DNA from: Roseiflexus sp. RS-1
GTDB taxonomy: Bacteria > Chloroflexota > Chloroflexia > Chloroflexales > Roseiflexaceae
Direction of reading: 5' to 3'
DNA length: 64,000 bases
Assembly (NCBI RefSeq): GCF_000016665.1
Contig: NC_009523.1
Coordinates: forward strand, 5,737,599 to 5,801,598
Within the stretch, counting starts at the first letter, position 1; each line of letters begins with the position of its first letter. Made by a program: the position numbers and the translations under genes. Positions 8,191-16,252 of the stretch are shown here, one piece after another. The notes under the pieces are model-generated. The model did no database searches. It had not been told where the DNA came from and worked only from the letters and a program-made list of their open reading frames with translations.

Positions 8191-9957
8191 GTGCAAACGG
8201 TCACAAAGCCGACAACGACCGGTTCCAGCACCGGCGCCATATCTGCCCTTCCGCCGCTGCCGCCCGATCTTCGCCCTTTTCCCGTACCCAGGCGGCGGCG
8301 GTTTCTTCGTGTGTCCTGGTTCTTTTTCCGCGTTATCGTTCATGTCTTCATTTTCGACATTCTGTTCAACCGCTACCGGCTGACGCGCTGGTACGCGCAG
8401 CGCACCGGAATCAGGCGCTACCAGCGCATCGCACGCGATTTCCGCCGCCTGGCAGTGCGAATGGGAGGCGTGCTGATCAAACTCGGTCAGTTCCTCAGCG
8501 CGCGCGCCGATGTCCTCCCTGCAGTCATCACCGATGAACTGGCCGGCCTGCAGGATGAGGTGCCGCCAGCGCCGCTTCCGTATGTGCTGCAAACCCTCAT
8601 CACCGAACTCCGTAGACCGCTGGCGGACATCTTTGCCCGTTTCGATCCAACCCCTGTAGCGGCAGCATCGCTCGGTCAGGTCTACTACGGTGAACTCTGC
8701 GATGGGCGATCGGTTGCCGTCAAGATTCAGCGCCCACGCATCGATGAGATTGTCGAGATCGACCTGAGCGCCGTACTGTGGGCGGTGCGCATCGTCAAGA
8801 ACTACCCGTTGATCCGGCGGCGGGCAGACCTGGAACTGTTATTCGAAGAATTCGCGCGTGTGCTGCGCGAGGAACTCGACTATGAGCGCGAGGCGCAGCA
8901 CGCGCTGCGGTTTCGGATCAATTTCGCCGATACGCCAGGGGTTTACTTTCCCAAACCGTACCCCGAACTCTCAACCCGGCGCGTGCTGATCATGGAACGG
9001 ATCAGCGGCATCAAAATTAGCGATTACGCTGCGCTCGAGCGCGCCGGCGTGGATCGCACCGAAGTCGCAACCCGGCTCAATCGCGCTTACCTGAAACAAT
9101 TCTTCCTCGATGGCTTCTTCCATGCCGATCCCCACCCCGGTAATATCTTCGTGCGCGTCGAAGGTCCGCCGCCGCCTCAGACCAATGGCGTCAAACCGGG
9201 CGCACCCTTCACCCTCATCCTGCTCGACTGCGGCATGGTCGGTTATCTGCCGCCGACGACCATGGAAATCATGCGGAGCGGTGTGATTGGACTGGCGACC
9301 AACGATCCAGAGCGGATCGTCGACGCTCTCGACCGTCTGGGAATGATCCTGCCGGGCGCCGACCGACGCCCGATCGTGCAGGCGTTGCAGATTGTGCTGC
9401 GTCATACCTATGCGCGCACGCAGCGAGAACTGACAAACATCGACGTTGAAAAATTGTTCGATGAAACCGAGCATCTCGTGCGTGATCTGCCTTTTCAGAT
9501 ACCACAAGACCTGATCTACCTGGGACGGGCGATCAGTCTGGTGAGCGGGATCGTGACCGGGCTACATCCCGATATTAACCTGTTCGAGGAGACGCAACCA
9601 TTCGCACAGGCAATGCTTGATCGTGAACGAAAAAATGGCGATTGGCTGGAGGAGATCCGGCGCGAAGTGACAGCGCTCAGCCAGGTTGCAGCGACACTGC
9701 CGCGTCAGATGGATGCGTACTACAAGGCGGCCAACCGCGGTGAACTGCAAATGCGTGTCGATCTGTCGCGTCTCGAACGCGGTATGAAGCGCGTCGAGCG
9801 GGCGACCAATCGACTCTCCGGCGGCATCATCGCAGCGGCGCTGTTCATCGGCGGCGTCTTGCTGCGGATCAACGGCTTTGCCGACGAGGCGTTCTGGTCG
9901 TGGGTTGCGGCTGCTGGCGCTACGTTGTGGACGATCTGGCCCCGCAGCGAGCGGTGA
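8191..9957 (+). CDS. AarF/ABC1/UbiB family atypical kinase
   Basis: The product (about 588 residues) belongs to the ABC1/UbiB atypical kinase-like family, membrane-associated ATPases needed for quinone biosynthesis in many bacteria. The family marks occur in order: the KxGQ helix in LIKLGQFLSARADVLP, the Ala-rich nucleotide loop AAASLGQVYYG, the lysine in VAVKIQRPRI, the catalytic FHADPHPGNIF and the metal-binding LLDCGMVG. Two C-terminal hydrophobic helices (GGIIAAALFIGGVLL and the following WSWVAAAGATLWTIW) anchor it, as is typical. I chose GTG 8191 over the longer frame from 8071, which passes through the toxin remnant. An ATG two bases earlier is out of frame. Confidence 0.9.
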   Translation: MQTVTKPTTTGSSTGAISALPPLPPDLRPFPVPRRRRFLRVSWFFFRVIVHVFIFDILFNRYRLTRWYAQRTGIRRYQRIARDFRRLAVRMGGVLIKLGQFLSARADVLPAVITDELAGLQDEVPPAPLPYVLQTLITELRRPLADIFARFDPTPVAAASLGQVYYGELCDGRSVAVKIQRPRIDEIVEIDLSAVLWAVRIVKNYPLIRRRADLELLFEEFARVLREELDYEREAQHALRFRINFADTPGVYFPKPYPELSTRRVLIMERISGIKISDYAALERAGVDRTEVATRLNRAYLKQFFLDGFFHADPHPGNIFVRVEGPPPPQTNGVKPGAPFTLILLDCGMVGYLPPTTMEIMRSGVIGLATNDPERIVDALDRLGMILPGADRRPIVQALQIVLRHTYARTQRELTNIDVEKLFDETEHLVRDLPFQIPQDLIYLGRAISLVSGIVTGLHPDINLFEETQPFAQAMLDRERKNGDWLEEIRREVTALSQVAATLPRQMDAYYKAANRGELQMRVDLSRLERGMKRVERATNRLSGGIIAAALFIGGVLLRINGFADEAFWSWVAAAGATLWTIWPRSER

Positions 9958-10024
9958 GCACGGTCTGTATCCGCGTCCTGACGACTGCGCGTGTGCAGAG
10001 CGGGTGTCTCGCGGAGGATCATCC

Positions 10025-10876
10025 ATGGCTTTGGAAAGCGCACAATCTCGCCTGGCATCGTACACTGCTGCGCTCGCCGAACGCCTGGATCGGCTTCGCG
10101 CACTCCCTGACGGCGTTCTTTGCGATCGCTCGTTGCCGCAGGTGCGTCTGTGGGTCATTAAGGAAGGGACCTTTATCAGCCTCTTCTTTCTGAACCCGGC
10201 GAGCGGCGCGCTCGATGGACCGATGTCGCGGATCGACATTGAGCGTCCGCTCCACCTCCTTGCGCCGTACAATCGCGCACTTCTGCTCACCCTCCTCTGG
10301 CGTCCATCACCGCGCCGTGTGTGCATGCTGGGTTTCGGCGGAGGGCGCATCTCACTGGCGCTCCACGCGCATCTCCCCAACGTCATTATCGATAATGTCG
10401 ATATCGATCCGGCGTTTGAGATGGTTGCCGCCACGTACTTCGGAGTGACCTTCGATGAGCGGCAGCGTCTCCACATCGCCGATGCACAGGAGTACCTCCG
10501 GCAATCGCCGCACCGCTACGACATCATCTTCATGGATGCATTCAGCGATGCGCGCGACCATCTGGATCACCTGGCAACGGCTGAGTTCTATGCCCTCTGT
10601 CAGAAGCGCCTGCTGCCCGGCGGCGTTATCGGTATCAATCTGCTCCGCAGCGACCCACGCTTTGCTGCGAAAGCGCACGTGTTCCGCACGTCCTTCCGCA
10701 CAACACTGGCAGCGCCGCTGCGCCATTCGCTGGTGCTGTTCGGCGCCGGTCGTATGCCAGCGCCGGTAACAACCCTCAGGGAGCGCGCGCACGACCTGGC
10801 GTTACGGTATGGCTTCGACGCCGATCTGACCGACATTGCCGCAACCCTGCGCCCTCTGCGCGATAGTATAATCTAA
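10025..10876 (+). CDS. spermidine synthase-like SAM-dependent protein
   Basis: The 283-residue product resembles the spermidine/spermine synthase fold: a short N-terminal beta region, then a Rossmann core with the glycine motif MLGFGGGRISL, the acidic DNVDIDPAFE after strand 2, and IIFMDAFSDARDHLDHL where true spermidine synthases have their catalytic Asp. Single-domain members without a polyamine operon are common, and many have unknown substrates; methyltransfer is also possible. The ATG at 10025 follows GCGGAGGATC. The gene ends 158 bases before an IS110 transposase, and the last codons may come from the insertion, so the natural C-terminus might have been altered. Confidence 0.75.
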   Translation: MALESAQSRLASYTAALAERLDRLRALPDGVLCDRSLPQVRLWVIKEGTFISLFFLNPASGALDGPMSRIDIERPLHLLAPYNRALLLTLLWRPSPRRVCMLGFGGGRISLALHAHLPNVIIDNVDIDPAFEMVAATYFGVTFDERQRLHIADAQEYLRQSPHRYDIIFMDAFSDARDHLDHLATAEFYALCQKRLLPGGVIGINLLRSDPRFAAKAHVFRTSFRTTLAAPLRHSLVLFGAGRMPAPVTTLRERAHDLALRYGFDADLTDIAATLRPLRDSII

Positions 10877-11019
10877 CGGGACACGGTATACCGTTCTGCG
10901 CCAGGTTCACGAGATCGCCGCGGAGTGTTGGGTAGCCGTGTCCTTCAACGCGACCAAGCCGAACAGTTATCTGGGCCCTCAAACCCGCATATGCTAGCAA
11001 GGCTGGCGCCGTTTTCCTC
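10877..11019 (+). ncRNA. candidate IS110 bridge RNA
   Basis: IS110 elements of the IS621 type encode a bridge RNA in the spacer ahead of the transposase. Here an 8-base perfect inverted repeat, GGACACGG (10879-10886) and CCGTGTCC (10936-10943), closes a loop of 49 bases, and a second imperfect stem (CCAAGCC near 10954 with GGCT-GG near 11001) closes a loop of about 40 bases. Two large internal loops in tandem are what target- and donor-binding loops look like. Loop bases could not be matched to flanks because the element ends are unknown. Confidence 0.4.
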
Positions 11020-11033
11020 AGGAGGTTCTGTGT

Positions 11034-11996
11034 ATGGCTTCCCGTGAGTCGCTCTTTATCGGCATTGATGTCTCCAAACAGACGCTGGATGTGGCGTTTG
11101 GCGCCGACCCGCACGCGCCACGCGAGACGATACCGTCTACCGACGAAGGTGTCCAGCTCCTGGTCACGCGACTCCAGCGCCTGCAGCCGACCCTGATTGT
11201 GCTGGAGGCGACCGGCGGGCTGGAGCGCATGGTGTTCGCCCAACTGCTCCAGGCTGGCTTGCCGACGGCGCGGGTGCAGCCACGCCGCGTGCGCGCCCTG
11301 GCGCACGCGGAAGGACGCCAGGCGAAGACCGACCGCCTGGATGCCCGGTTGCTCGCCCGCTTTGCCGAACGGGTGCGCCCGCCGCACCACCAAGCGACGG
11401 ACGAGCAGCGCGCATCCTTGCGCGACCTGCTGGTCCGGCGGGAGCAGGTGATTCAGATGCGGACGGCTGAGATCAATCGGTTGACGGCTGCCGCGCCGAA
11501 CCTCCGCCCGGGCATCCAGCAGCATATTGATTGGCTGGATCAGGAGATCCGTGCGCTTGAGCAGGAACGCGACAACGAGGCGGAGCGCACCGACGAGGTG
11601 CGCCGGAAACGGGAGCTGCGCGAAAGCGTGCCCGGCATCGGCGCGATCACCGCACTGAACCTGCTGCTCCGCCTGCCCGAACTGGGGACCATCAAGCGCA
11701 CGGAAGCGGCGGCCTTTGTGGGCGTTGCGCCGTATGCCAATCAGAGCGGCGCACAGCACAAACCCCGGCATATCTCCGGCGGCAGGAGGGATGTGCGCAG
11801 CGTGTTGTACATGGCGACCCTGGCGGCCACGCGGCGCCGTCTGGTCAGGCGCGCCTTCGATCAGCGCCTGTGTCAAGCTGGCAAGCCGCGCAAGGTCGCC
11901 ATCGTCGCTGCGATGCGCAAGCTGCTGACTATTCTCGGCGCAATATTGCGTCAGCAAAAGCCCTGGGATCCGGCTGTGCATACGAGCGCCCCTTGA
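11034..11996 (+). CDS. IS110-family transposase (DEDD recombinase)
   Basis: The 320-residue product has the RuvC-like DEDD domain of IS110 transposases: Asp12 (IGIDVSK), Glu58 (VLEATGG), Asp100 and Asp103 (KTDRLDA). A coiled linker follows, then the Transposase_20 domain with SVPGIGAITA (about 198-207) and GVAPYANQSG, whose Ser238 matches the conserved catalytic serine region. All key residues are intact and the length is normal, so the enzyme is probably active. AGGAGG (11020-11025) lies 8 bases before the ATG. Its TGA stop overlaps a TTGACA box (11993-11998) that could act as the -35 of a junction promoter in the excised circle. Confidence 0.95.
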   Translation: MASRESLFIGIDVSKQTLDVAFGADPHAPRETIPSTDEGVQLLVTRLQRLQPTLIVLEATGGLERMVFAQLLQAGLPTARVQPRRVRALAHAEGRQAKTDRLDARLLARFAERVRPPHHQATDEQRASLRDLLVRREQVIQMRTAEINRLTAAAPNLRPGIQQHIDWLDQEIRALEQERDNEAERTDEVRRKRELRESVPGIGAITALNLLLRLPELGTIKRTEAAAFVGVAPYANQSGAQHKPRHISGGRRDVRSVLYMATLAATRRRLVRRAFDQRLCQAGKPRKVAIVAAMRKLLTILGAILRQQKPWDPAVHTSAP

Positions 11997-12099
11997 CAAG
12001 CAACACAGTTACTCTGTGGTAATGTCGAAGCGATATACTACACACGGTCGGCAGGCGAGCGCTGCCATCGGTTGCGTTTGCAGAAACATCGGGGGCGTC

Positions 12100-13182
12100 A
12101 TGGACAACACGCGCTACTATCTCGGTTTCAACTACGTGAATGGCATTGGTCCGGTGCGACTGGATCGCCTGATCGAACAGTGCGGCTCGATCGAAGCAGC
12201 CTGGCATGCCTCTGCTACCGAACTGATGGCGATTGGGTTGGAATCCAAACTGATCGAGGCGCTGATCGAAACCCGGCGCACCCTCGACCTCGACCGGGAA
12301 ATGGAACGTCTCCAGCGCGCCGGAGTTGCTCTCATTGATCGTGAGAGTCCCGCGTACCCCGCCGCGCTGCGCCATGTCCCGTCCCCGCCGCCGTTGCTCT
12401 ACGTGCGTGGCGCTCTCTCCGACGTCGATTCCTGGAGCGTCGCCGTGGTGGGCACCCGCCAGCCGACGGCATACGGGCGCGAGGCGACCCGCCGCCTGAC
12501 GACCGGACTGGTTGAAGCCGGCGTGACAATCATCAGCGGTCTGGCGTTGGGCATCGACAGCATCGCCCACACGACGGCGCTCGACGCTGGCGGTCGAACG
12601 CTGGCGGTACTGCCATGCGGCATCGATCTGGTCTACCCCGAACGGCACGACACCCTGGCGCGCCGTATTACCGACCACGGCGCACTGATCTCAGAGTTCC
12701 CGCCCGGCACACGACCGACACCCCAACTGTTCCCGGTGCGCAACCGCCTGATCAGCGGACTGGCGCGCGGCGTGCTGGTGGTGGAAGCCGGTGTCAAAAG
12801 CGGTGCGCTGATCACCGTCGATTATGCACTCGAACAGGGGCGCGATGTCTTCGCCGTGCCCGGACCGATCTTCAGCCCGCGATCTGAAGGAACCAATCGC
12901 CTCATCCGCAACGGCGCAGGGCTGGTGACGTGCGCCGGGGATATTCTCGAAGCGCTCGACATGAGCACGGCGGCGAGCCAGCAAGAGGTGCGTGCCGCTC
13001 TGCCCGACGATCCCGTCGAGGCGGCAGTGCTGGCGCTGGTCGGGTACGAGCCGCTCCATATTGATGATCTGCAACGACGCACATCCATGCCAGTCCACGA
13101 AGTGTCTGCAACACTGACGGTGCTCGAACTCAAGGGCTTTGTGCGTCAATGTGCACCAATGTGCTACGTTCTGGCGCATTAA
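12100..13182 (+). CDS. dprA: DNA-processing protein DprA
   Basis: DprA binds incoming single-stranded DNA and loads RecA during natural transformation, in the cytoplasm. The 360-residue product has an N-terminal helical (SAM/HhH-like) part, the Rossmann core with VAVVGTRQPTAYG, ISGLALGIDSIAH and FPVRNRLISGLA plus VVEAGVKSGALIT, and a C-terminal winged-helix domain (about residues 300-360). These are all family hallmarks. The ATG at 12100 fits the usual N-terminus MDNTRYYLGF; a longer frame from 12016 would start within sequence next to the IS element. The IS110 insertion now lies directly upstream, so it could influence expression. Confidence 0.95.
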   Translation: MDNTRYYLGFNYVNGIGPVRLDRLIEQCGSIEAAWHASATELMAIGLESKLIEALIETRRTLDLDREMERLQRAGVALIDRESPAYPAALRHVPSPPPLLYVRGALSDVDSWSVAVVGTRQPTAYGREATRRLTTGLVEAGVTIISGLALGIDSIAHTTALDAGGRTLAVLPCGIDLVYPERHDTLARRITDHGALISEFPPGTRPTPQLFPVRNRLISGLARGVLVVEAGVKSGALITVDYALEQGRDVFAVPGPIFSPRSEGTNRLIRNGAGLVTCAGDILEALDMSTAASQQEVRAALPDDPVEAAVLALVGYEPLHIDDLQRRTSMPVHEVSATLTVLELKGFVRQCAPMCYVLAH

Positions 13183-13326
13183 CCAGCAGACCTATCCAAC
13201 CGGCGTACCAGGAGCTATGGGCAGCGGGGACTATCGGGCTATTTGCAGGAGAAGAAGCATACCGTAAAATTCAGGTAAAGAGGTGCAACACGTGCATTGT
13301 ACCAGGACGTCTCAGGGAGCGCTTCC

Positions 13327-13968
13327 ATGCATTGTTCTTTACCCTACGCTCTTCGTATTACCCTTCTGCTGCTTATCGCTGTGCTGGCGCTGACAACGCC
13401 GACGCTCTTCGCCCAGACGACGACCGATTTCCCCTCCAGCATTGGTGAACCGGCCACAACTGATGATACGCTGAGCTCCATCCACTCAGAGACGAGCAAT
13501 GCGCCCATGGCGAGCCACACAGCGTATCTGCCGCTCGTGCTCAAACCAGGGACAACGGATAGCAGCAACTCGAGCGTTCTGCCGCCGCTGGCGCAGCAGG
13601 TGGTCGATCTCACCAATGCGTACCGTGTTGCAGCAGGATGCGCGCCGCTCGCAGTGTCGCCGCAACTCACTGCGGCAGCGGCAGCTCACAGCCAGGATAT
13701 GGCGCAGAACAACTTCTTCAGCCACACCGGCTCAGACGGTTCCACACCCTGGGATCGAATCAGGCGAACCGGGTATTCCTACCGGAGTGCGGCTGAGAAC
13801 ATCGCCGCCGGTTACCGCACTGCCGGGGATGTGGTGCAGGGATGGTATAGCAGCCCCGGACATCGACAAAATATGCTGAACTGTGATCTGCGCGAAATTG
13901 GGGTCGCCTATGCCGATGGCGGATCGTATGGAAGATACTGGACGCAGGTATTCGCAACTCCACGCTAG
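13327..13968 (+). CDS. secreted CAP/SCP-domain protein
   Basis: The 213-residue product has a signal peptide (about residues 1-29, hydrophobic LRITLLLLIAVLALTTPTLF, cleavage near FAQ), a short Thr/Ser-rich linker, and a CAP (SCP/PR-1, YkwD-type) domain from about residue 85. The domain has VVDLTNAYR at its start, HSQDMAQNNFFSHTG and SAAENIAAGY in the middle, and SPGHRQNMLN near the end, with the His, Glu and His of the CAP cavity. Bacterial CAP proteins are extracellular and often of unknown role; some have protease or ligand-binding functions. The gene stands alone, followed by a series of hairpins and a terminator. Confidence 0.9.
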   Translation: MHCSLPYALRITLLLLIAVLALTTPTLFAQTTTDFPSSIGEPATTDDTLSSIHSETSNAPMASHTAYLPLVLKPGTTDSSNSSVLPPLAQQVVDLTNAYRVAAGCAPLAVSPQLTAAAAAHSQDMAQNNFFSHTGSDGSTPWDRIRRTGYSYRSAAENIAAGYRTAGDVVQGWYSSPGHRQNMLNCDLREIGVAYADGGSYGRYWTQVFATPR

Positions 13969-13996
13969 CACGTCCACGATGGCGCAGGTGGACGTG
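13969..13996 (+). repeat. 9-bp hairpin after the CAP gene
   Basis: CACGTCCAC (13969-13977) and GTGGACGTG (13988-13996) form a perfect stem with a 10-base loop starting right after the CAP stop codon. No T run follows, so it looks like a 3' mRNA-protecting hairpin instead of a terminator. Confidence 0.5.
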
Positions 13997-14078
13997 TAGT
14001 TCAACCTCAAGGGTGGATTTCTTGGGAGAGATGAGTGATTTTCTGCATTCCCGTGCGCTTGTGCCCCTCATCCCCCTG

Positions 14079-14107
14079 CCCCCTTCTCCCACAAGGGGAG
14101 AAGGGGG
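14079..14107 (+). repeat. C/G-rich 12-bp palindrome
   Basis: CCCCCTTCTCCC (14079-14090) pairs perfectly with GGGAGAAGGGGG (14096-14107) over a 5-base loop. Such a strand-asymmetric palindrome between genes is typical of dispersed REP-like elements. Confidence 0.6.
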
Positions 14108-14182
14108 ATTCTGGACGTCCTGATGCCTGGAACGGAAGATAACACGCAGGGGCTTCCAAAAAACCCACCCCTGTGAGTCACC

Positions 14183-14272
14183 TCCTGAGAGCGCGGGCAT
14201 CGTGCCCGCTTGCCGATGCCCCCTACTTCCTGAGAGCGCGGGCGTCGCGCCCGCATGCCGATGCCCCCTATC
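14183..14272 (+). repeat. two tandem 45-bp palindromic repeats
   Basis: Two 45-base units begin with TCCTGAGAGCGCGGGC at 14183 and 14228 and end in GCCGATGCCCCCTA. Each contains GCGGGC facing GCCCGC, and a few bases differ between the units (for example ATCGT versus GTCGC in the loop). A related palindrome built on GGGAGCGCGGGC occurs at 54750. Confidence 0.65.
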
Positions 14273-14305
14273 TGGGGTTCAAGGACGTCGCGCCCGCATA
14301 GCAAA

Positions 14306-14336
14306 CCGGGTGCGGCAATGCCGCACCCGGCGCTTT
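14306..14336 (+). terminator. rho-independent terminator (rightward)
   Basis: CCGGGTGCGGC (14306-14316), loop AAT, and GCCGCACCCGG (14320-14330) form an 11-bp stem followed by CGCTTTTTA. It would stop transcription from the CAP gene, about 340 bases after its stop codon, before it enters the convergent pseudouridine synthase gene. Confidence 0.75.
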
Positions 14337-14377
14337 TTATTCAGCCAGCTGCGCCATTTCAGCGCGAGGCGTCGCGC

Positions 14378-16252
14378 TTACTCCTCTTCTTCCTCGAGAG
14401 AACGTGGCGCAGGGCGATCATTGCCCGAAAACCCCCGCGAGCCGCGATCATTGCGTCGTTCTCCACGATACCCGCTCCGCTCGTCTCGCCGCTCCCGGTA
14501 CCCGCCGCCCCGCTCATCCCGTCGGAAATCACGCGGTCCATTCGCCCCCCGCTCTTCCCGCCGCTCCCGGTACCCGCCGCCCCGCTCATTCCGTCGGAAA
14601 TCACGCGGTCCATTCGCCCCCCGCTCTTCCCGCCGCTCCCGGTACCCGCCGCCTCGCTCGTCCCGCCGGAAGTCACGCGGTCCATTCGCCCCCCGCTCCT
14701 CCCGCCGCTCCCGGTACCCGCCGCTTCGCTCGTCCCGTCGGAAGTCACGCGGTCCATTCGCCCCCCGCTCTTCCCGCCGCTCCCGGTACCCGCCGCCTCG
14801 CTCATCCCGCCGGAAGTCACGCGGTCCATTCGCCCCCCGCTCTTCCCGCCGCTCCCGGTACCCGCCGCTTCGCTCGTCCCGCCGGAAGTCGCGTGGTCCA
14901 TTCCCCCCTCGCTCCTCCCGCCGCTCCCGGTACCCGCCGCCCCGCTCATCCCGCCGGAAGTCGCGCGGTCCATTCCCCCCTCGCTCCTCCCGCCGCTCCC
15001 GGTACCCGCCGCCCCGCTCATCCCGCCGGAAGTCGCGCGGTCCATTCCCCCCTCGCTCCTCCCGCCGCTCCCGGTACCCGCCGCCCCGCTCATCCCGCCG
15101 GAAGTCGCGCGGTCCACTCGTCCCCCGCTCCTCCCGCCGCTCCCGGTATCCGCCGCCCCGCTCATCGCGCCGCTCCCGGTACCCGCCGCCCCGCTCGTCC
15201 CGCCGATCGCCACGTCCATCGCCTGAACCGCGCCTGTCGCGCTGCTCACGGCCATACCCATCCCGCCCGGAATGGCGAACATCGCGTGGCGGACGTTCAT
15301 CATGGCGGATTCGCTCGTTATCCCGTGAACTGCGCCTCTCATCGACGACCGGCGGCGGCTGAACGCTTTCAACCGCCTCATCGAGATCAGGGAGAGTCGT
15401 GTCCGTCACCTGATCGCCCTTCTGCAACAATCGCGCCGACGGAGTAATGCGTCGCAACCGGCGCCCGCCAGAGACCTGCGTCTCACCCTGTTCACGCCGA
15501 CGCGGCTGTTCCGCTTCGGCGACCGCCGCGTTTCGTTCGGCGTGTTCTCGCAACATATCAACCTCTTCATCAGTAAGAAAACGCCATGTACCGCTCGGAA
15601 GGTCGCCCAATGTCAGCGGACCTTCGCGTACACGGATCAACCGCCGCACCTCATACCCCAAAACGCGCGCCACTTCACGAATCTGGCGCTTGCGCCCCTC
15701 GTGCAGGATGACGCGCACCCAGGCGCCATCGGGCGTGCGTTCGATCAGCTCGACCCACGCAGGCGCAGTTTTCACCCCGTCAAGTTCGACACCGGTGCGC
15801 CAGGCACGCAGCGCAGCCGGTGAAGGCGCCTCGTTCAAGAGCACACGGTACTCTTTTTCGACCTGGTAACTCGGATGGGTCAATTTCTGGGTCAGTTCAC
15901 CATCATCGGTCAACAGGAGCAACCCTTCCGAGTCATAATCCAGCCGACCTACCGGAAACAATCGTTGTTCCAGATTGACCAGATCGATGACAGTTGGACG
16001 ACCCTGCGGATCGTCGGTTGTGGAGACCACGCCAGCAGGTTTGTGGAGCATCACATAGGTGCGGTGATGAATTTTCCCAATCGGTCTGCCATCGACCAGT
16101 ATCTCATCGTGTTCCGGGTCAACGCGCGTACCAGGAATGCGAACCACCTTCCCGTTGACCATGACACGCCCTGCGGCGATATACTCTTCGCAATCACGCC
16201 GCGACGCAATGCCGGCGCTTGCCAGCACCTTCTGTAATCGTTCTGCACTCAA
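14378..16252 (-). CDS. RsuA/RluB-type rRNA pseudouridine synthase with Arg/Gly-repeat tail
   Basis: Residues 1-60 form an S4 RNA-binding domain (RLQKVLASAGIASRR), and residues 65-235 the catalytic domain with GRLDYDSEGLLLLT, where Asp105 is the nucleophile that isomerises uridine in rRNA. A normal enzyme ends near residue 250. Here a further 370 residues follow, first mixed and charged, then about nine copies of a 24-residue unit (GGGYRERREERGANGPRDFR and variants) and an acidic end EEEEE. The tail is disordered, strongly basic, and like eukaryotic RGG regions; it could bind RNA or drive condensation. The start is TTG at 16252 with GAGGAGA about 12 bases ahead. The frame stays open through all repeats, and opposite-strand frames there are shadows. 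Confidence 0.88.
   Translation of the reverse strand: MSAERLQKVLASAGIASRRDCEEYIAAGRVMVNGKVVRIPGTRVDPEHDEILVDGRPIGKIHHRTYVMLHKPAGVVSTTDDPQGRPTVIDLVNLEQRLFPVGRLDYDSEGLLLLTDDGELTQKLTHPSYQVEKEYRVLLNEAPSPAALRAWRTGVELDGVKTAPAWVELIERTPDGAWVRVILHEGRKRQIREVARVLGYEVRRLIRVREGPLTLGDLPSGTWRFLTDEEVDMLREHAERNAAVAEAEQPRRREQGETQVSGGRRLRRITPSARLLQKGDQVTDTTLPDLDEAVESVQPPPVVDERRSSRDNERIRHDERPPRDVRHSGRDGYGREQRDRRGSGDGRGDRRDERGGGYRERRDERGGGYRERREERGTSGPRDFRRDERGGGYRERREERGGNGPRDFRRDERGGGYRERREERGGNGPRDFRRDERGGGYRERREERGGNGPRDFRRDERSGGYRERREERGANGPRDFRRDERGGGYRERREERGANGPRDFRRDERSGGYRERREERGANGPRDFRRDERGGGYRERREERGANGPRDFRRNERGGGYRERREERGANGPRDFRRDERGGGYRERRDERSGYRGERRNDRGSRGFSGNDRPAPRSLEEEEE
14491..15190 (-). repeat. 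9 x 72-bp tandem repeat encoding the Arg/Gly tail
   Basis: Nine successive 72-base units run from 14491 to 15138, each starting GCTCCCGGTACCCGCCGC on the plus strand. Shortened units of 33 and 19 bases continue to about 15190. Unit boundaries are in exact register (9 x 72 = 648). Differences between copies are few, mostly silent or Gly/Ser and Asn/Ala changes, pointing to recent expansion and continuing homogenisation. Confidence 0.9.

Larger units (their letters stand above)
10877..11999 (-). mobile_element. IS110-family insertion sequence (ends approximate; transposase on + strand)
   Basis: One transposase gene is flanked by a 157-base 5' non-coding stretch and a short 3' end, the layout of the IS110 group. 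This family has no terminal inverted repeats and often makes no target duplication, so neither end can be fixed from one copy. The given limits run from the stop of the spermidine synthase-like gene to just past the transposase stop. The transposase reads rightward. Confidence 0.75.

Noticed and set aside
10776..11999. A 407-codon open frame on the minus strand opposite the IS110 transposase
   Set aside because: It is a shadow of a high-GC gene; the plus-strand product has all IS110 motifs.
12001..12099. Target-site duplication around the IS110 element
   Set aside because: CGATA strings occur on both sides (10861 and 12031), but they are short and the ends of the element are unknown, so no duplication can be claimed.
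14202..15362. Several long open frames (up to 386 codons) on the plus strand, opposite the pseudouridine synthase repeats
   Set aside because: They translate the 72-bp repeats into Arg/Ser/Pro-rich low complexity without start signals or known domains. A repeat whose length is a multiple of three keeps every frame open.
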